64,000 bases of DNA, from the NCBI RefSeq assembly GCF_003610255.1, contig NZ_RAPS01000001.1:4340001-4404000 (forward strand), read 5' to 3'. The DNA is from Streptomyces sp. TLI_171. Its GTDB lineage: Bacteria > Actinomycetota > Actinomycetes > Streptomycetales > Streptomycetaceae. Of this stretch, positions 32,632-41,499 are shown in pieces. The notes under the pieces are model-generated. The model did not search any database, was not told the DNA's origin, and worked only from the letters and a program-made list of their open reading frames with translations. A program made the translations under genes and the position numbers. The number at the start of each line of letters is the position of its first letter. The stretch's first letter is position 1.

Positions 32632-35025
32632 ATGACGCGCCCGCTGGTGCCGTTCTCCCAGTTCGTGCTGAAGATGCACGCACGCTGCGACCTGGCCTGC
32701 GACCACTGCTACATCTACGAACACGCGGACACCAGCTGGCGCGAAAAAAGCCGCGCCACCTCCGAGGCCGTGCTGGCCCGCACCGCCGAACGGATCGCGG
32801 AGCACGCCCGCACCCACCGGCTGCCCGCCGTCCACGTGGTGCTGCACGGCGGTGAGCCGCTGCTCGCCGGGCCCGCCCTGCTCGGCCGGGCCGCCGAACT
32901 GCTGCGCGCCGCCCTGCCCCCCGAATGCGCTCTCGACCTGCGCATCCACACCAACGCGGTGCAGCTGGGACCGCGGTTCCTCGACCTGTTCGCCGCGCAC
33001 GACATCAAGGTCGGCGTCTCGCTGGACGGCGACCGGGCGGCCAACGACCGGCACCGCCGCTACGCCGACGGCCGCAGCAGCCACGCCAAGGTGCTCGCCG
33101 CCGTCGACCTGCTGCGCAGCCCCCCGTACCGGCACCTGTACGCCGGGCTGCTGTGCACCGTCGACGTGGAGAACGACCCCGTCGCGGTGCTGGACGCGCT
33201 GCTCGCGCTGGAACCGCCCCGGGTGGACTTCCTGCTGCCGCACGCCACTCACGAGCAGCCGCCCAAACGGCCCGCCGGAATGGGCGGAACCCCCTACGCG
33301 GACTGGCTGCTGGCGGTGTACCGGCGCTGGGACGCGCTCGGCAGGCCGGTGCCGGTGCGTACCTTCGACTCGATCCACCGCACGCTGCGGGGCCGCTCCA
33401 GCCTCACCGAGTCGCTCGGGCTGGACCCGGCCGACCTGGTGGTGGTGGAGACCGACGGGTCCCTCGAGCAGGCCGACAGCCTGAAGACCGCCTACGACGG
33501 CGCGCCCGCCACCGGGTTCACGGTCTTCGCGCACACCCTGGACCAGGTCGCCGCGCACCCCGGCATGGTGGAGCGGCAGTCCGGGCTGGCCGGGCTGGCC
33601 GAGGAGTGCCGGGCCTGCCCCGTGGTGCGCTCCTGCGGCGGCGGGCTGTACGCGCACCGCTACCGGGGCGACGGCTCCGACTTCCGCAATCCCTCCGTCT
33701 TCTGCGGGGACCTGATGAAGCTGATCACCACCGTCCGCGACCGCACCGCGACCGCCGCCACCGTCCCGCCGCAGGACGCGCCCGGCGCCGCGCTGAGCGA
33801 CCGTCACCTCGACGAGCTCGCCGCCGGGTACGGCGGGCCGGACGCCGTCCGGGCTCTGGCCCGGGCCCAACTCGGACTCACCCGGCGACTGGTGGCCGCC
33901 GTCGGCACGGCCGCCCCGGCCTGGGCGCTGGCCACCGAACTGGACACCGGGCACACCGCCGCGCTGGACGCCGTGCTCACCCACCCCTACGCCCGCGCCT
34001 GGGCGGTGCGCTGCCTGCGCGGCGAGGCGGGCGCGGACCTCGGCGGGATGGCCGAGCTGGCCGCCGCCGCCGCGCTGCGCGCCCGGCACCGGTTCGAGCT
34101 GGCGCTCCCGGTCCGCTCCGGGGCGGTCCACCTGCCCACGCTCGGACGGGTGCTGGTCGGCGGCGCGGGCGAGGCGGTGCTCACCGGCGACCCGGACGGG
34201 TTCACCGTCGGCGGCGTCCGGATCGGCTGGGACACCCCCGGCGACGCCCGCTGGCAGCCGGTCCGGCGGGTGGCCCTCGCCGACGGCTGGACGGTCGCCC
34301 TGGAGGACACCGACCCGCAGCGCGACAGCCACCAGTGGCCGGTCGCGGACCGCCTGCCGCAGCCGGAGGTCCAGGCCTGGGCCGGGGCGCTGCGCGAGGC
34401 CTGGGAGCTGATCGGCCGCGACCTGCCGGGATACGCGCCGGGCATCCGGGCCGGGCTGTCCACCCTCACCCCGCTGCGGCCCGGACCGGACGGGCGGGAC
34501 GTCTCCGCCGCCGCCCGGCAGGCGTTCGGCGCGGTCGGCATCGCCCGCCCCGGTACCGCGCCCGCCCTCGCGCTGCTGGTCGCCCACGAGTTCCAGCACG
34601 TCAAACTGGGCGCGGTACTGGACTTCCACGACCTGTACGACCGCGCGGACGGCCGGCTGTTCCACGCGCCGTGGCGGCCCGACCCGCGCCCGCTGGAGGG
34701 GCTGCTGCAGGGCACCTACGCGCACCTCGCGGTGACCGAGTTCTGGGCCACCCGGGTGCGCGCCTACGACGGTCTGCGCAACGGGCCCGCGGAGCACGCC
34801 CGGGTGCAGCTGGCCGCCTGGCGGGCGCACACCGCCGAGGCGGTGGAGACGCTGGCCGGATCGGGGGCGCTCACCCCGCTCGGCGCGCGGTTCGCCGACG
34901 GGATGCGCGCGGCCGTCGAGCCCTGGCTGGCGGTACCGGTCGGCGCGGCGGCCGAGTCCGCCGCGCGGGAGGCCGCGGCGGAGAACCTCGCGCAGTGGCG
35001 GGCCAGGGTCGCGGCCGGCGGCTGA
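32632..35025 (+). CDS. fxsB: FxsB radical SAM/SPASM peptide maturase fused to an HExxH domain
   Basis: A 797-residue enzyme that should modify FxsA. Residues 1-230 are a radical SAM barrel with the CxxxCxxC cluster C19-C23-C26 and the SAM-binding 'HGGEPLL'. Residues 320-365 form a SPASM-like auxiliary cluster region (C326, C329, C335, C358). From about residue 380 a second module follows, carrying H652-E-F-Q-H656, the HExxH motif of the modification-associated metal-dependent domain that accompanies FxSxx systems. The HExxH part may cut the leader or have a structural role. No Shine-Dalgarno is seen before the ATG at 32632; translation is probably coupled to fxsA. Family members are annotated as cyclophane-forming maturases. 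Confidence 0.94.
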   Translation: MTRPLVPFSQFVLKMHARCDLACDHCYIYEHADTSWREKSRATSEAVLARTAERIAEHARTHRLPAVHVVLHGGEPLLAGPALLGRAAELLRAALPPECALDLRIHTNAVQLGPRFLDLFAAHDIKVGVSLDGDRAANDRHRRYADGRSSHAKVLAAVDLLRSPPYRHLYAGLLCTVDVENDPVAVLDALLALEPPRVDFLLPHATHEQPPKRPAGMGGTPYADWLLAVYRRWDALGRPVPVRTFDSIHRTLRGRSSLTESLGLDPADLVVVETDGSLEQADSLKTAYDGAPATGFTVFAHTLDQVAAHPGMVERQSGLAGLAEECRACPVVRSCGGGLYAHRYRGDGSDFRNPSVFCGDLMKLITTVRDRTATAATVPPQDAPGAALSDRHLDELAAGYGGPDAVRALARAQLGLTRRLVAAVGTAAPAWALATELDTGHTAALDAVLTHPYARAWAVRCLRGEAGADLGGMAELAAAAALRARHRFELALPVRSGAVHLPTLGRVLVGGAGEAVLTGDPDGFTVGGVRIGWDTPGDARWQPVRRVALADGWTVALEDTDPQRDSHQWPVADRLPQPEVQAWAGALREAWELIGRDLPGYAPGIRAGLSTLTPLRPGPDGRDVSAAARQAFGAVGIARPGTAPALALLVAHEFQHVKLGAVLDFHDLYDRADGRLFHAPWRPDPRPLEGLLQGTYAHLAVTEFWATRVRAYDGLRNGPAEHARVQLAAWRAHTAEAVETLAGSGALTPLGARFADGMRAAVEPWLAVPVGAAAESAAREAAAENLAQWRARVAAGG

Positions 35026-35132
35026 CGGCCGGGACGCACCCGGGGCGAACGTCCGTGCAAACAGCGGCGTCTGACGGGTGGTCATCACCTGAACGATTGA
35101 TTCCCGAGTAGGTGTCGGCGCGGGCCTGGTTC

Positions 35133-35138
35133 TAAGGT
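35133..35138 (+). promoter_or_regulatory. Possible promoter of the AAC(3) gene
   Basis: TAAGGT (35133-35138) is a good -10 hexamer in the 146-bp gap after fxsB. The -35 region is not obvious. Confidence 0.3.
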
Positions 35139-35171
35139 GTGGGGCTTCGACCCATGTAGCGGGAGGCCCCG

Positions 35172-35963
35172 TTGTACTCCGTCGCGGAACTCACCACGCA
35201 CCTGGACAAGTTGGGCGTCCAGCCGGGGGAGACCCTGCTGGTGCAGGCTTCGCTGCGGGCGGTCGGGCCGGTCGCGGACGGCGCGCGCGGGGTGGCGGAG
35301 GCGCTCAGGGGGGCGCTCGGGGCGGACGGCACGCTGGTGGTCTACACCGCTACACCCGAGAACTCCCGCACCTCCTCCTACTACCGGGCCGACACGGCCG
35401 GGATGAGCCCCGCCCAGTTGCGGAACTACCACGCGCGGATGCCCGCCTGGGACCTCGTGGACACCCCGGCCTCGCCCACGCTGGGGCGGCTCTCCGAGGA
35501 GGTCAGGCAGCTGCCCGGCGCCCGGCGCAGCGGGCACCCGCAGACCTCCTTCGCCGCGATCGGGCCGCTCGCCGAGTGGCTGACCAGGGACCACCGGTGG
35601 CGCAGCCACCTCGGCCCGGAGTCGCCCGCCCAGCGGCTCTACGAGAGCGGCGCGCGCTGCCTGATGATCGGCGTCCCGGTGTGGTGCTGCACCCCGCTCC
35701 ACCTGCTGGAGTACTGGCAGCCCGACCGGGAGGACCAGCACTACCGGTGCGTGGTGCGCACTCCCGAGGGGCGGCGCCAGTGGCGGAGCTTCACCGGCAC
35801 CCGGCTGCGCGACGAGCACTTCCCGGCGATGGGCGAGGTGCTCGCGGCGGGGCTGTCCGACCTGCTGGAGAGCGGTCCGGTCGGCGACGCCCACTGCTTC
35901 CTGATGCCGATCCGGGAAGCGGTCGATCTCGCCGACAAGTGGTACAGGACCAGGCCGAGTTGA
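35172..35963 (+). CDS. AAC(3) family N-acetyltransferase in the fxs cluster
   Basis: A 263-residue protein of the aminoglycoside 3-N-acetyltransferase fold. Family marks: 'LLVQASLRAVG' near the N terminus, 'SGHPQTSFAAIG' (residues about 118-129), 'LGPESPAQRLYESGARCLMIGV' in two pieces, and 'CTPLHLLEYW' near the active-site His. Related non-resistance members acetylate other amines in biosynthetic clusters. Its place between fxsB and fxsC suggests it acetylates the peptide or a helper metabolite, but aminoglycoside resistance cannot be excluded. The TTG at 35172 is chosen because GGGAGG lies five bases upstream. Confidence 0.85.
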   Translation: MYSVAELTTHLDKLGVQPGETLLVQASLRAVGPVADGARGVAEALRGALGADGTLVVYTATPENSRTSSYYRADTAGMSPAQLRNYHARMPAWDLVDTPASPTLGRLSEEVRQLPGARRSGHPQTSFAAIGPLAEWLTRDHRWRSHLGPESPAQRLYESGARCLMIGVPVWCCTPLHLLEYWQPDREDQHYRCVVRTPEGRRQWRSFTGTRLRDEHFPAMGEVLAAGLSDLLESGPVGDAHCFLMPIREAVDLADKWYRTRPS

Positions 35964-36010
35964 GGCAGGATCAGATCAAGGCCCTATTCCATTCGGGCCG
36001 CCGACCTTCC

Positions 36011-36016
36011 TACACT
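36011..36016 (+). promoter_or_regulatory. Possible promoter of fxsC
   Basis: TACACT lies about 50 bp before the fxsC GTG, within a short AT-richer patch after the AAC(3) stop. A strong GGGGGAGG ribosome site follows at 36053-36060. Confidence 0.3.
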
Positions 36017-36066
36017 TGAGACCCTTTCGGGGGTACAGGTGACAGGCGGGCTCGGGGGAGGCGCGT

Positions 36067-37320
36067 GTGAACAGCCCAGCGGGCCGGGGGAAGGAAGCGC
36101 CGAGGCCGTACTTCTTCCTCAGCTACGCGCACACCCCGAGGATGAACTCGCGGGGCGCCGCCGACCCCAACCTCTGGGTGGCGAAGCTGCACCAGGACCT
36201 GTGCGAGGCGATCCTGCAGATCACCGACGTGCCGGCCGGGCACCCGATCGGGTTCATGGACCGCTCCATGCACCAGGGGCAGAAGTGGGCGGAGCGGCTG
36301 TCCCGGGAGCTGGCGAACTGCCGGGTGTTCGTCCCGCTGTACTCGCCGCGGTACTTCAAGTCCGAGGCGTGCGGCCGGGAGTGGCACCTGTTCACCCGGC
36401 GCTCGGTGTACCAGCGGCGGCCCACCGCGGAGCGGATGACCGGCATCGTGCCCGCCCTGTGGGTGCCGATGGACCACTACCCGCTGCCCCGGGTGGCCGG
36501 TGAACTCCAGTTCAACCACGACAGTTTCGGCGGCGACTACGCCACCGAGGGCCTGTACGCGCTGATGAAGATCGCCACCTACAGCTCGCAGTACCACACC
36601 GCGGTGTGGCGGCTCGCGCAGCGGATCGTGGACGTCGCCGAACAGACCGTCATCCCGACCGGGCAGGCGCTGGACTTCGAGTCCCAGCCGTCCGCCTTCG
36701 ACCCGCCGGACGTCGCCGACAAGGTCCGGATCTCGGTGTTCTCCTACCGGCAGCCCGAGCTGCCGCCGAACCGCGACGCCACCTGGTACGGCGAGCAGCG
36801 CACCGACTGGCAGCCGTACCGCCCGGACTCCTCGCGGCCGCTCGCGCAGGACGCCGCCGACGTCGCCCGCAACATGGGATTCCAGCCCACCGTACGGGAG
36901 TTCGAGGAGGAGGCGGAGGAGCTGCTGACCGGCGAACGACCCTCCGCACCGAGCGTCGTCCTGGTCGACCGGTGGGCGTTCCTGGACGGGCGGCGCGCCG
37001 ACGCGGTCCGCCGGCTCGACCGGCGCAACCTCGGCGCGGTCGCCGTGGTCGAACCGTGGAACCGCGAGGACCAGCAGAGCCGCGACCACGAACGGATGCT
37101 CAACGAACTCGGCGACAGCGTGCTCGCGGTCACCCGCGGCGCCCGCCAGAAGCCCAGCCTCCGCGACGACGGCACGGCCGGCGCCCCCGGCAGCCTGGAG
37201 GAGTTCCGCGGCGAGATGGAACGCGCCGTGATGCGCGCCTGCACCGCGCACGAGCAGCACCACCGGGACAGCAGACCCGGCGGACCGCCCGCCGAGCGCA
37301 GACCCACGATCGGCCCCTGA
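36067..37320 (+). CDS. fxsC: FxsC, TIR-like protein of the FxSxx-COOH system
   Basis: A 417-residue cytoplasmic protein. The N-terminal 180 residues form a TIR/SEFIR-like domain: 'YFFLSYAHTPRMN' (box 1), 'GFMDRSM', 'ANCRVFVPLYSPRYFKS' and 'CGREWHLFTRR', where Glu in the last motif aligns with the glutamate that catalyses NAD+ cleavage in active TIR domains. The rest, residues 225-400 ('VRISVFSYRQPELPPNR', 'APSVVLVDRWAF'), matches the FxsC-specific C-terminal region. Whether it hydrolyses NAD+ or only signals by protein contact is unknown. GTG start with a strong ribosome site; fxsT follows after 112 bp. Confidence 0.88.
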   Translation: MNSPAGRGKEAPRPYFFLSYAHTPRMNSRGAADPNLWVAKLHQDLCEAILQITDVPAGHPIGFMDRSMHQGQKWAERLSRELANCRVFVPLYSPRYFKSEACGREWHLFTRRSVYQRRPTAERMTGIVPALWVPMDHYPLPRVAGELQFNHDSFGGDYATEGLYALMKIATYSSQYHTAVWRLAQRIVDVAEQTVIPTGQALDFESQPSAFDPPDVADKVRISVFSYRQPELPPNRDATWYGEQRTDWQPYRPDSSRPLAQDAADVARNMGFQPTVREFEEEAEELLTGERPSAPSVVLVDRWAFLDGRRADAVRRLDRRNLGAVAVVEPWNREDQQSRDHERMLNELGDSVLAVTRGARQKPSLRDDGTAGAPGSLEEFRGEMERAVMRACTAHEQHHRDSRPGGPPAERRPTIGP

Positions 37321-37432
37321 GCCGGGCACGCCCGAACGGGAGCAGCAGGACGCCGGACGGTCGGGACTCCGTCCGGTGGCACGGCGCGCGGGAACAGGAC
37401 GGGCACCCAAGGGCCCGGGGGAGGGAAACGTC

Positions 37433-40400
37433 ATGACCGAGAGGCCGACGAAGGGCCCGCAGATCCAGGCGCGCCGCCGCGACGCCACCATCGAGAACCG
37501 GCACGGCCGGATCGTCACCTTCTACTCGTACAAGGGCGGCACCGGCCGCACCATGGCGCTGGCCAACACCGCCTGGATCCTGGCCGCCAACGGCTACCGG
37601 GTGCTGGTCGTCGACTGGGACCTCGAAGCGCCCGGCCTCGCCCAGTTCTTCCGGCCCTTCCTCAACCCCGACGTGGTCGCCGCCACCACCGGCATCATGG
37701 ACCTGTTCGGCGACTACCTCGAAGAGGCCCGCCGCCCGATCGACCGCGACCCCGAGTGGATCGAGGACTTCGCGCGGATCCACCCGCACGCCCTCTCGCT
37801 GGCCTGGCCGCACTTCCCCGGCGCCGGCCGGATCGACCTCGTCCCGGCCGGCCAGCAGAACCGCGACTACTCGGTGGCCCGCCTCGACTGGGACCTGCTG
37901 TACGAGCGCTACGAGGGCCGGCGGTTCATCCAGTCGCTGCGCGCCGACATGAAGCGCCGCTACGACTACGTCCTGATCGACAGCCGCACCGGACTCACCG
38001 ACACCGCCGACATCTGCACCGTCGAGATGCCCGACGACCTGGTGGTCTGCTTCACCCTCAGCGACCAGTCCATCGACGGCGCCTCCCGGATCGCCCGGGT
38101 CATCGAGGACCGCTACGGCGACCGGGAGATCCGGATCCTGCCCGTCCCGATGCGCATCGACGAGGGCGAGAAGGAGAAGGCCGACGCCGGCCGGGCGCTC
38201 GCCCGGATCAAGTTCTCCGGACTGCCCGCCGGCTTCGGCGAGGCCGACCTGGCCCGCTACTGGGCCGGCGTCGAGATCCCCTACCGGCCGTTCTACGCCT
38301 ACGAGGAGATCCTCGCCCCGTTCGGCGATCAGCCCGGCCTGCCCGGGTCGATGCTCGCCGCCAACGAGCGCCTCACCCGGGAGATCACCCAGAGCCGGGT
38401 CGCCGGACTGCCGCCGATGCCCGAGGACCTGAGACTGCGTCACCTCGACGGCTTCGCCCGGCGCCGCCCCACCGCCCCCGCCGACCTGTACCTCAGTTAC
38501 GTCCCCGAGGACCGCGCCTGGGCGGACTGGATCTCCGCGCTGCTCGCCGACGCCGGCTACCGGGTCGTCCCGCGCGACGTCGGCGCCGGCGCCAACCCGC
38601 GCGAGGCCACCGGCCGCGGCATCGACTCCGCGTACCGCACCGTCGCCCTGCTGTCCGCCGCCTACCTGCAGTCCCCGCAGGCCCAGGCGCTGTGGGACCG
38701 CACCGTGCTCGCCGACCCGGCCGGCGCCCGCCGCCAGCTGATCCCGGTCCGGGTCTCCGACGTCCGCCTCAACGCGCCGTACAACAGCCGCAACCCGGTC
38801 GACCTGATCGGCCGCGACGAGCAGGCCGCCGCCACCACCCTGCTGCGCGCGCTCGGCCGCACCGAGACCGAACTGCCCGAACGCTCGCCCGGCGCGCCCC
38901 GCTTCCCCGGCACCAAGCCGACCTTCTGGGAAGTCCCGCAGCGCAACCACTCGTTCACCGGCCGGGTCAAGGTCCTCGACGACCTGCGGGCCCAACTGGC
39001 CGGCGGCACCACGGCGGTGCTGCCGCCCCCGCAGACCCTGTACGGCCTCGGCGGCGTCGGCAAGACCCAGGTCGCGCTGGAGTACGCGCACCGCTACATG
39101 TCGCACTACGACCTGGTGTGGTGGATCGACGCCGAGCAGAGCGAGAACGTGGTGGTCGACCTCGCCGAGCTCGCCGGACGGCTCGGGCTGCGCGTCGGCG
39201 ACAACGTCAACGAGGCCGCGCAGGCCGCCCGCGACGCGCTCCGGCAGGGCATCCCCACCCCCAACTGGCTGCTGATCTTCGACAACGCCGACGAGCCGGG
39301 CGAGATCCGCCGGTTCTTCCCCGACGGCCCCGGCCACATCCTGGTCACCTCCCGCAACCAGGGCTGGTCCGGCCAGGCCGGCGTGCTCAACGTCGACGTC
39401 TTCGACCGCACCGAGTCCGTCGACCACCTCACCAGGCGGGTCCGCGGCCTGGCCCGCGGCGACGCCGACCGGGTCGCCGACGCCGTCGGCGACCTCCCGC
39501 TGGCCGTCGAGGTCGCCGCCGCCTGGCTGGAGACCACCCGCACCCCCGTCGACACCTACGTCAACCAGCTCAAGGCCGAGGCCACCCGGGTCCTCGCCGC
39601 CGGCGAGACCCCGGTCGACTACCCGACCCCCGTCGGCCTCACCTGGAACGTCTCCATCACCCGGCTGCGCGAGCAGTCGCCCGCGGCCGTCCGGCTGCTG
39701 GAACTGTGCGCCTTCTTCGCGCCCGAGCCGATCTCGCTCAACCAGTTCTTCTTCTCCGAGCAGATGCGCCTCGCGCTCGTCCCCTACGACGAGGAGCTCA
39801 CCGACACCTTCCTGCTCGGCAAGGTGCTGCGCGCCGTCAGCCGCTACGCACTGGCCAAGACCGACGCCGGCTCCGACTCCTTCCAGGTGCACCGGCTCGT
39901 CCAGGCCGTGGTCCGCAGCGGCATGACGGAAGCCGAACGCAACTCCACCATGCACCAGGTCCACCGCATCCTGGTCAACGCCAGGCCCCCGCTCGGCGAC
40001 ACCGACAACCCCGCCAACTGGCCGACCCTGGAGAAGATCTGGCCCCACCTCACGCCCTCCAGGGCGCAGGACTGCGACGAGCGGGAAGTCCGCGAACTGC
40101 TCATCGACCGGGTCCGCTACCTGTGGAAGCGCGTCGACCTCGACCAGGCGCTGCAACTCGGCCGCCAGCTCGACGCCGCCTGGGCGGTGCGCTCCGAGAC
40201 CGAGCCAGACCCGGCCGAACGCCGCCTGTGGCGCCGTCAGGTCTACAGCCTGCGGCTGCAGGTCGCCAACGTGCTGCGCTCCAAGGGCTCCTACACCGAC
40301 GCGCTGGCCCTCGACGAGGCAACGCTGCTCGGCCAGCGCGAACTCCTCGGCGAGCACCACCCGTACACCCTGATGACCGCCAACTCGATGGCGGCCGACC

Positions 40401-41434
40401 TGCGTTACCTCAACCGCTTCCAGGAGGCCCTCGCCCTCGACGAGGACACCTACCGGCAGTTCGTCGAACTCTTCGGCGAGGACGACCCGCGGACCCTCTC
40501 GGTCGCCAACAACCTCGCCATCGACCACCGCCTGGTCGGCAACAGCCGGGAAGCCCTCGAACTCGACCAGGAGACCCTGGAACGCCGCTCCGCGGTCCTC
40601 GGCCCGCTCCACCCCTACACCCTCAGCGTCAAGTCCAACCTCGCCCGCGACCTGCGCGAACTCGGCGACTACAAAGCCTCCGCCGAACTGCTCCGCGAGG
40701 TCACCGAGACCTTCGGCGCGGTCGACGCCTCCGGCCTGCCGGAGGAACTGCGCAACGCCAAGTCGCTCGCCGTGTCGCTGCGCCGGGCCGGCCAGTACGC
40801 CGAGGCCCGCGAACTCACCGAACGCACCTACGAGCGCTACATCGACCTGTACGGGCCCGAGTTCCCCGACGCGCTCGCCTGCCGGCTCAACCTGGCCGCC
40901 GACTTCAGCGCCGCCGGCGACAAGGAGACCGCCCGGGACATCGCCACCGACGCCTACCAGGGCCACCGGCGCCTGCTCGGCGACGCCCACCCGTTCACCT
41001 TCGCCTGCGAGAACAACCTCAGCATCTACCTGCGCGGCTCCGGCGACATCGACGGCGCCCTGCTGCACGGCCGCTCGGCCGTCGACGGCCTCACCCGCGC
41101 GCTCGGCGACCGCCACCCCTTCACCCTGAACGCCGTCATCAACCTCGCCAACACCCTCGCCGAGAACCGGCAGCTCGCCGAGGCCGAGGAGCTCGGCCGC
41201 GCCGCCCACAGCGGGCTGTCCGCCCGGTACGGGGCCAACCACCCCGACGCGCTGGTCTGCCAGGCGAACCTGGCCATCACCCTCCGGGAGGCGGGCCGCC
41301 GCAGCGAGGCGGAGAGCCTGCGGATGCAGGCCGTCGCCGCCCTCGTCGAACTCTTCGGCGAGGAGCACCCCTCGGTCGTCTCGGCCCGCAACTGGGTCCG
41401 CACCAACCGGGACCTGGAGCCGCAGCCGCTCTGA
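37433..41434 (+). CDS. fxsT: FxsT, P-loop/TIR/NB-ARC/TPR protein of the FxSxx-COOH system
   Basis: A 1,333-residue STAND-type signalling protein. Order of parts: a ParA-like P-loop with deviant Walker A K34-G-G-T-G-R-T40 and 'VDWDLEAPGLAQFF' (residues 27-330); a TIR-like domain ('DLYLSYVPEDRAWADW', residues 351-480); an NB-ARC NTPase with Walker A 'LYGLGGVGKTQ' (K544) and Walker B 'WLLIFDNADEPGE' (residues 500-830); then tetratricopeptide repeats of the NLR-like 'EEALALDEDTYRQ' type to the end. The layout resembles plant and animal NLR immune receptors with the repeats as sensor. GGGGGAGGG precedes the ATG at 37433. It ends the fxs block, followed by a strong hairpin. Confidence 0.9.
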   Translation: MTERPTKGPQIQARRRDATIENRHGRIVTFYSYKGGTGRTMALANTAWILAANGYRVLVVDWDLEAPGLAQFFRPFLNPDVVAATTGIMDLFGDYLEEARRPIDRDPEWIEDFARIHPHALSLAWPHFPGAGRIDLVPAGQQNRDYSVARLDWDLLYERYEGRRFIQSLRADMKRRYDYVLIDSRTGLTDTADICTVEMPDDLVVCFTLSDQSIDGASRIARVIEDRYGDREIRILPVPMRIDEGEKEKADAGRALARIKFSGLPAGFGEADLARYWAGVEIPYRPFYAYEEILAPFGDQPGLPGSMLAANERLTREITQSRVAGLPPMPEDLRLRHLDGFARRRPTAPADLYLSYVPEDRAWADWISALLADAGYRVVPRDVGAGANPREATGRGIDSAYRTVALLSAAYLQSPQAQALWDRTVLADPAGARRQLIPVRVSDVRLNAPYNSRNPVDLIGRDEQAAATTLLRALGRTETELPERSPGAPRFPGTKPTFWEVPQRNHSFTGRVKVLDDLRAQLAGGTTAVLPPPQTLYGLGGVGKTQVALEYAHRYMSHYDLVWWIDAEQSENVVVDLAELAGRLGLRVGDNVNEAAQAARDALRQGIPTPNWLLIFDNADEPGEIRRFFPDGPGHILVTSRNQGWSGQAGVLNVDVFDRTESVDHLTRRVRGLARGDADRVADAVGDLPLAVEVAAAWLETTRTPVDTYVNQLKAEATRVLAAGETPVDYPTPVGLTWNVSITRLREQSPAAVRLLELCAFFAPEPISLNQFFFSEQMRLALVPYDEELTDTFLLGKVLRAVSRYALAKTDAGSDSFQVHRLVQAVVRSGMTEAERNSTMHQVHRILVNARPPLGDTDNPANWPTLEKIWPHLTPSRAQDCDEREVRELLIDRVRYLWKRVDLDQALQLGRQLDAAWAVRSETEPDPAERRLWRRQVYSLRLQVANVLRSKGSYTDALALDEATLLGQRELLGEHHPYTLMTANSMAADLRYLNRFQEALALDEDTYRQFVELFGEDDPRTLSVANNLAIDHRLVGNSREALELDQETLERRSAVLGPLHPYTLSVKSNLARDLRELGDYKASAELLREVTETFGAVDASGLPEELRNAKSLAVSLRRAGQYAEARELTERTYERYIDLYGPEFPDALACRLNLAADFSAAGDKETARDIATDAYQGHRRLLGDAHPFTFACENNLSIYLRGSGDIDGALLHGRSAVDGLTRALGDRHPFTLNAVINLANTLAENRQLAEAEELGRAAHSGLSARYGANHPDALVCQANLAITLREAGRRSEAESLRMQAVAALVELFGEEHPSVVSARNWVRTNRDLEPQPL

Positions 41435-41442
41435 CGCCGCCG

Positions 41443-41488
41443 GCGCGAGTGGCGGCGGCGCCCTCCGGCGCGCGGCCGCCACTCGCGC
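41443..41488. terminator. Bidirectional hairpin after fxsT
   Basis: GCGCGAGTGGCGGC (41443-41456) pairs with 41475-41488; the loop contains a second small stem GCGCC/GGCGC. It lies between convergent fxsT and the hydrolase gene. Confidence 0.75.
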
Positions 41489-41499
41489 GAGGCGCGCCC

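Noticed and set aside
32569..35088. An 839-codon frame antisense to fxsB
   Set aside because: Low-complexity Arg/Gly/Gln composition and no start signal; fxsB on the other strand is certain.
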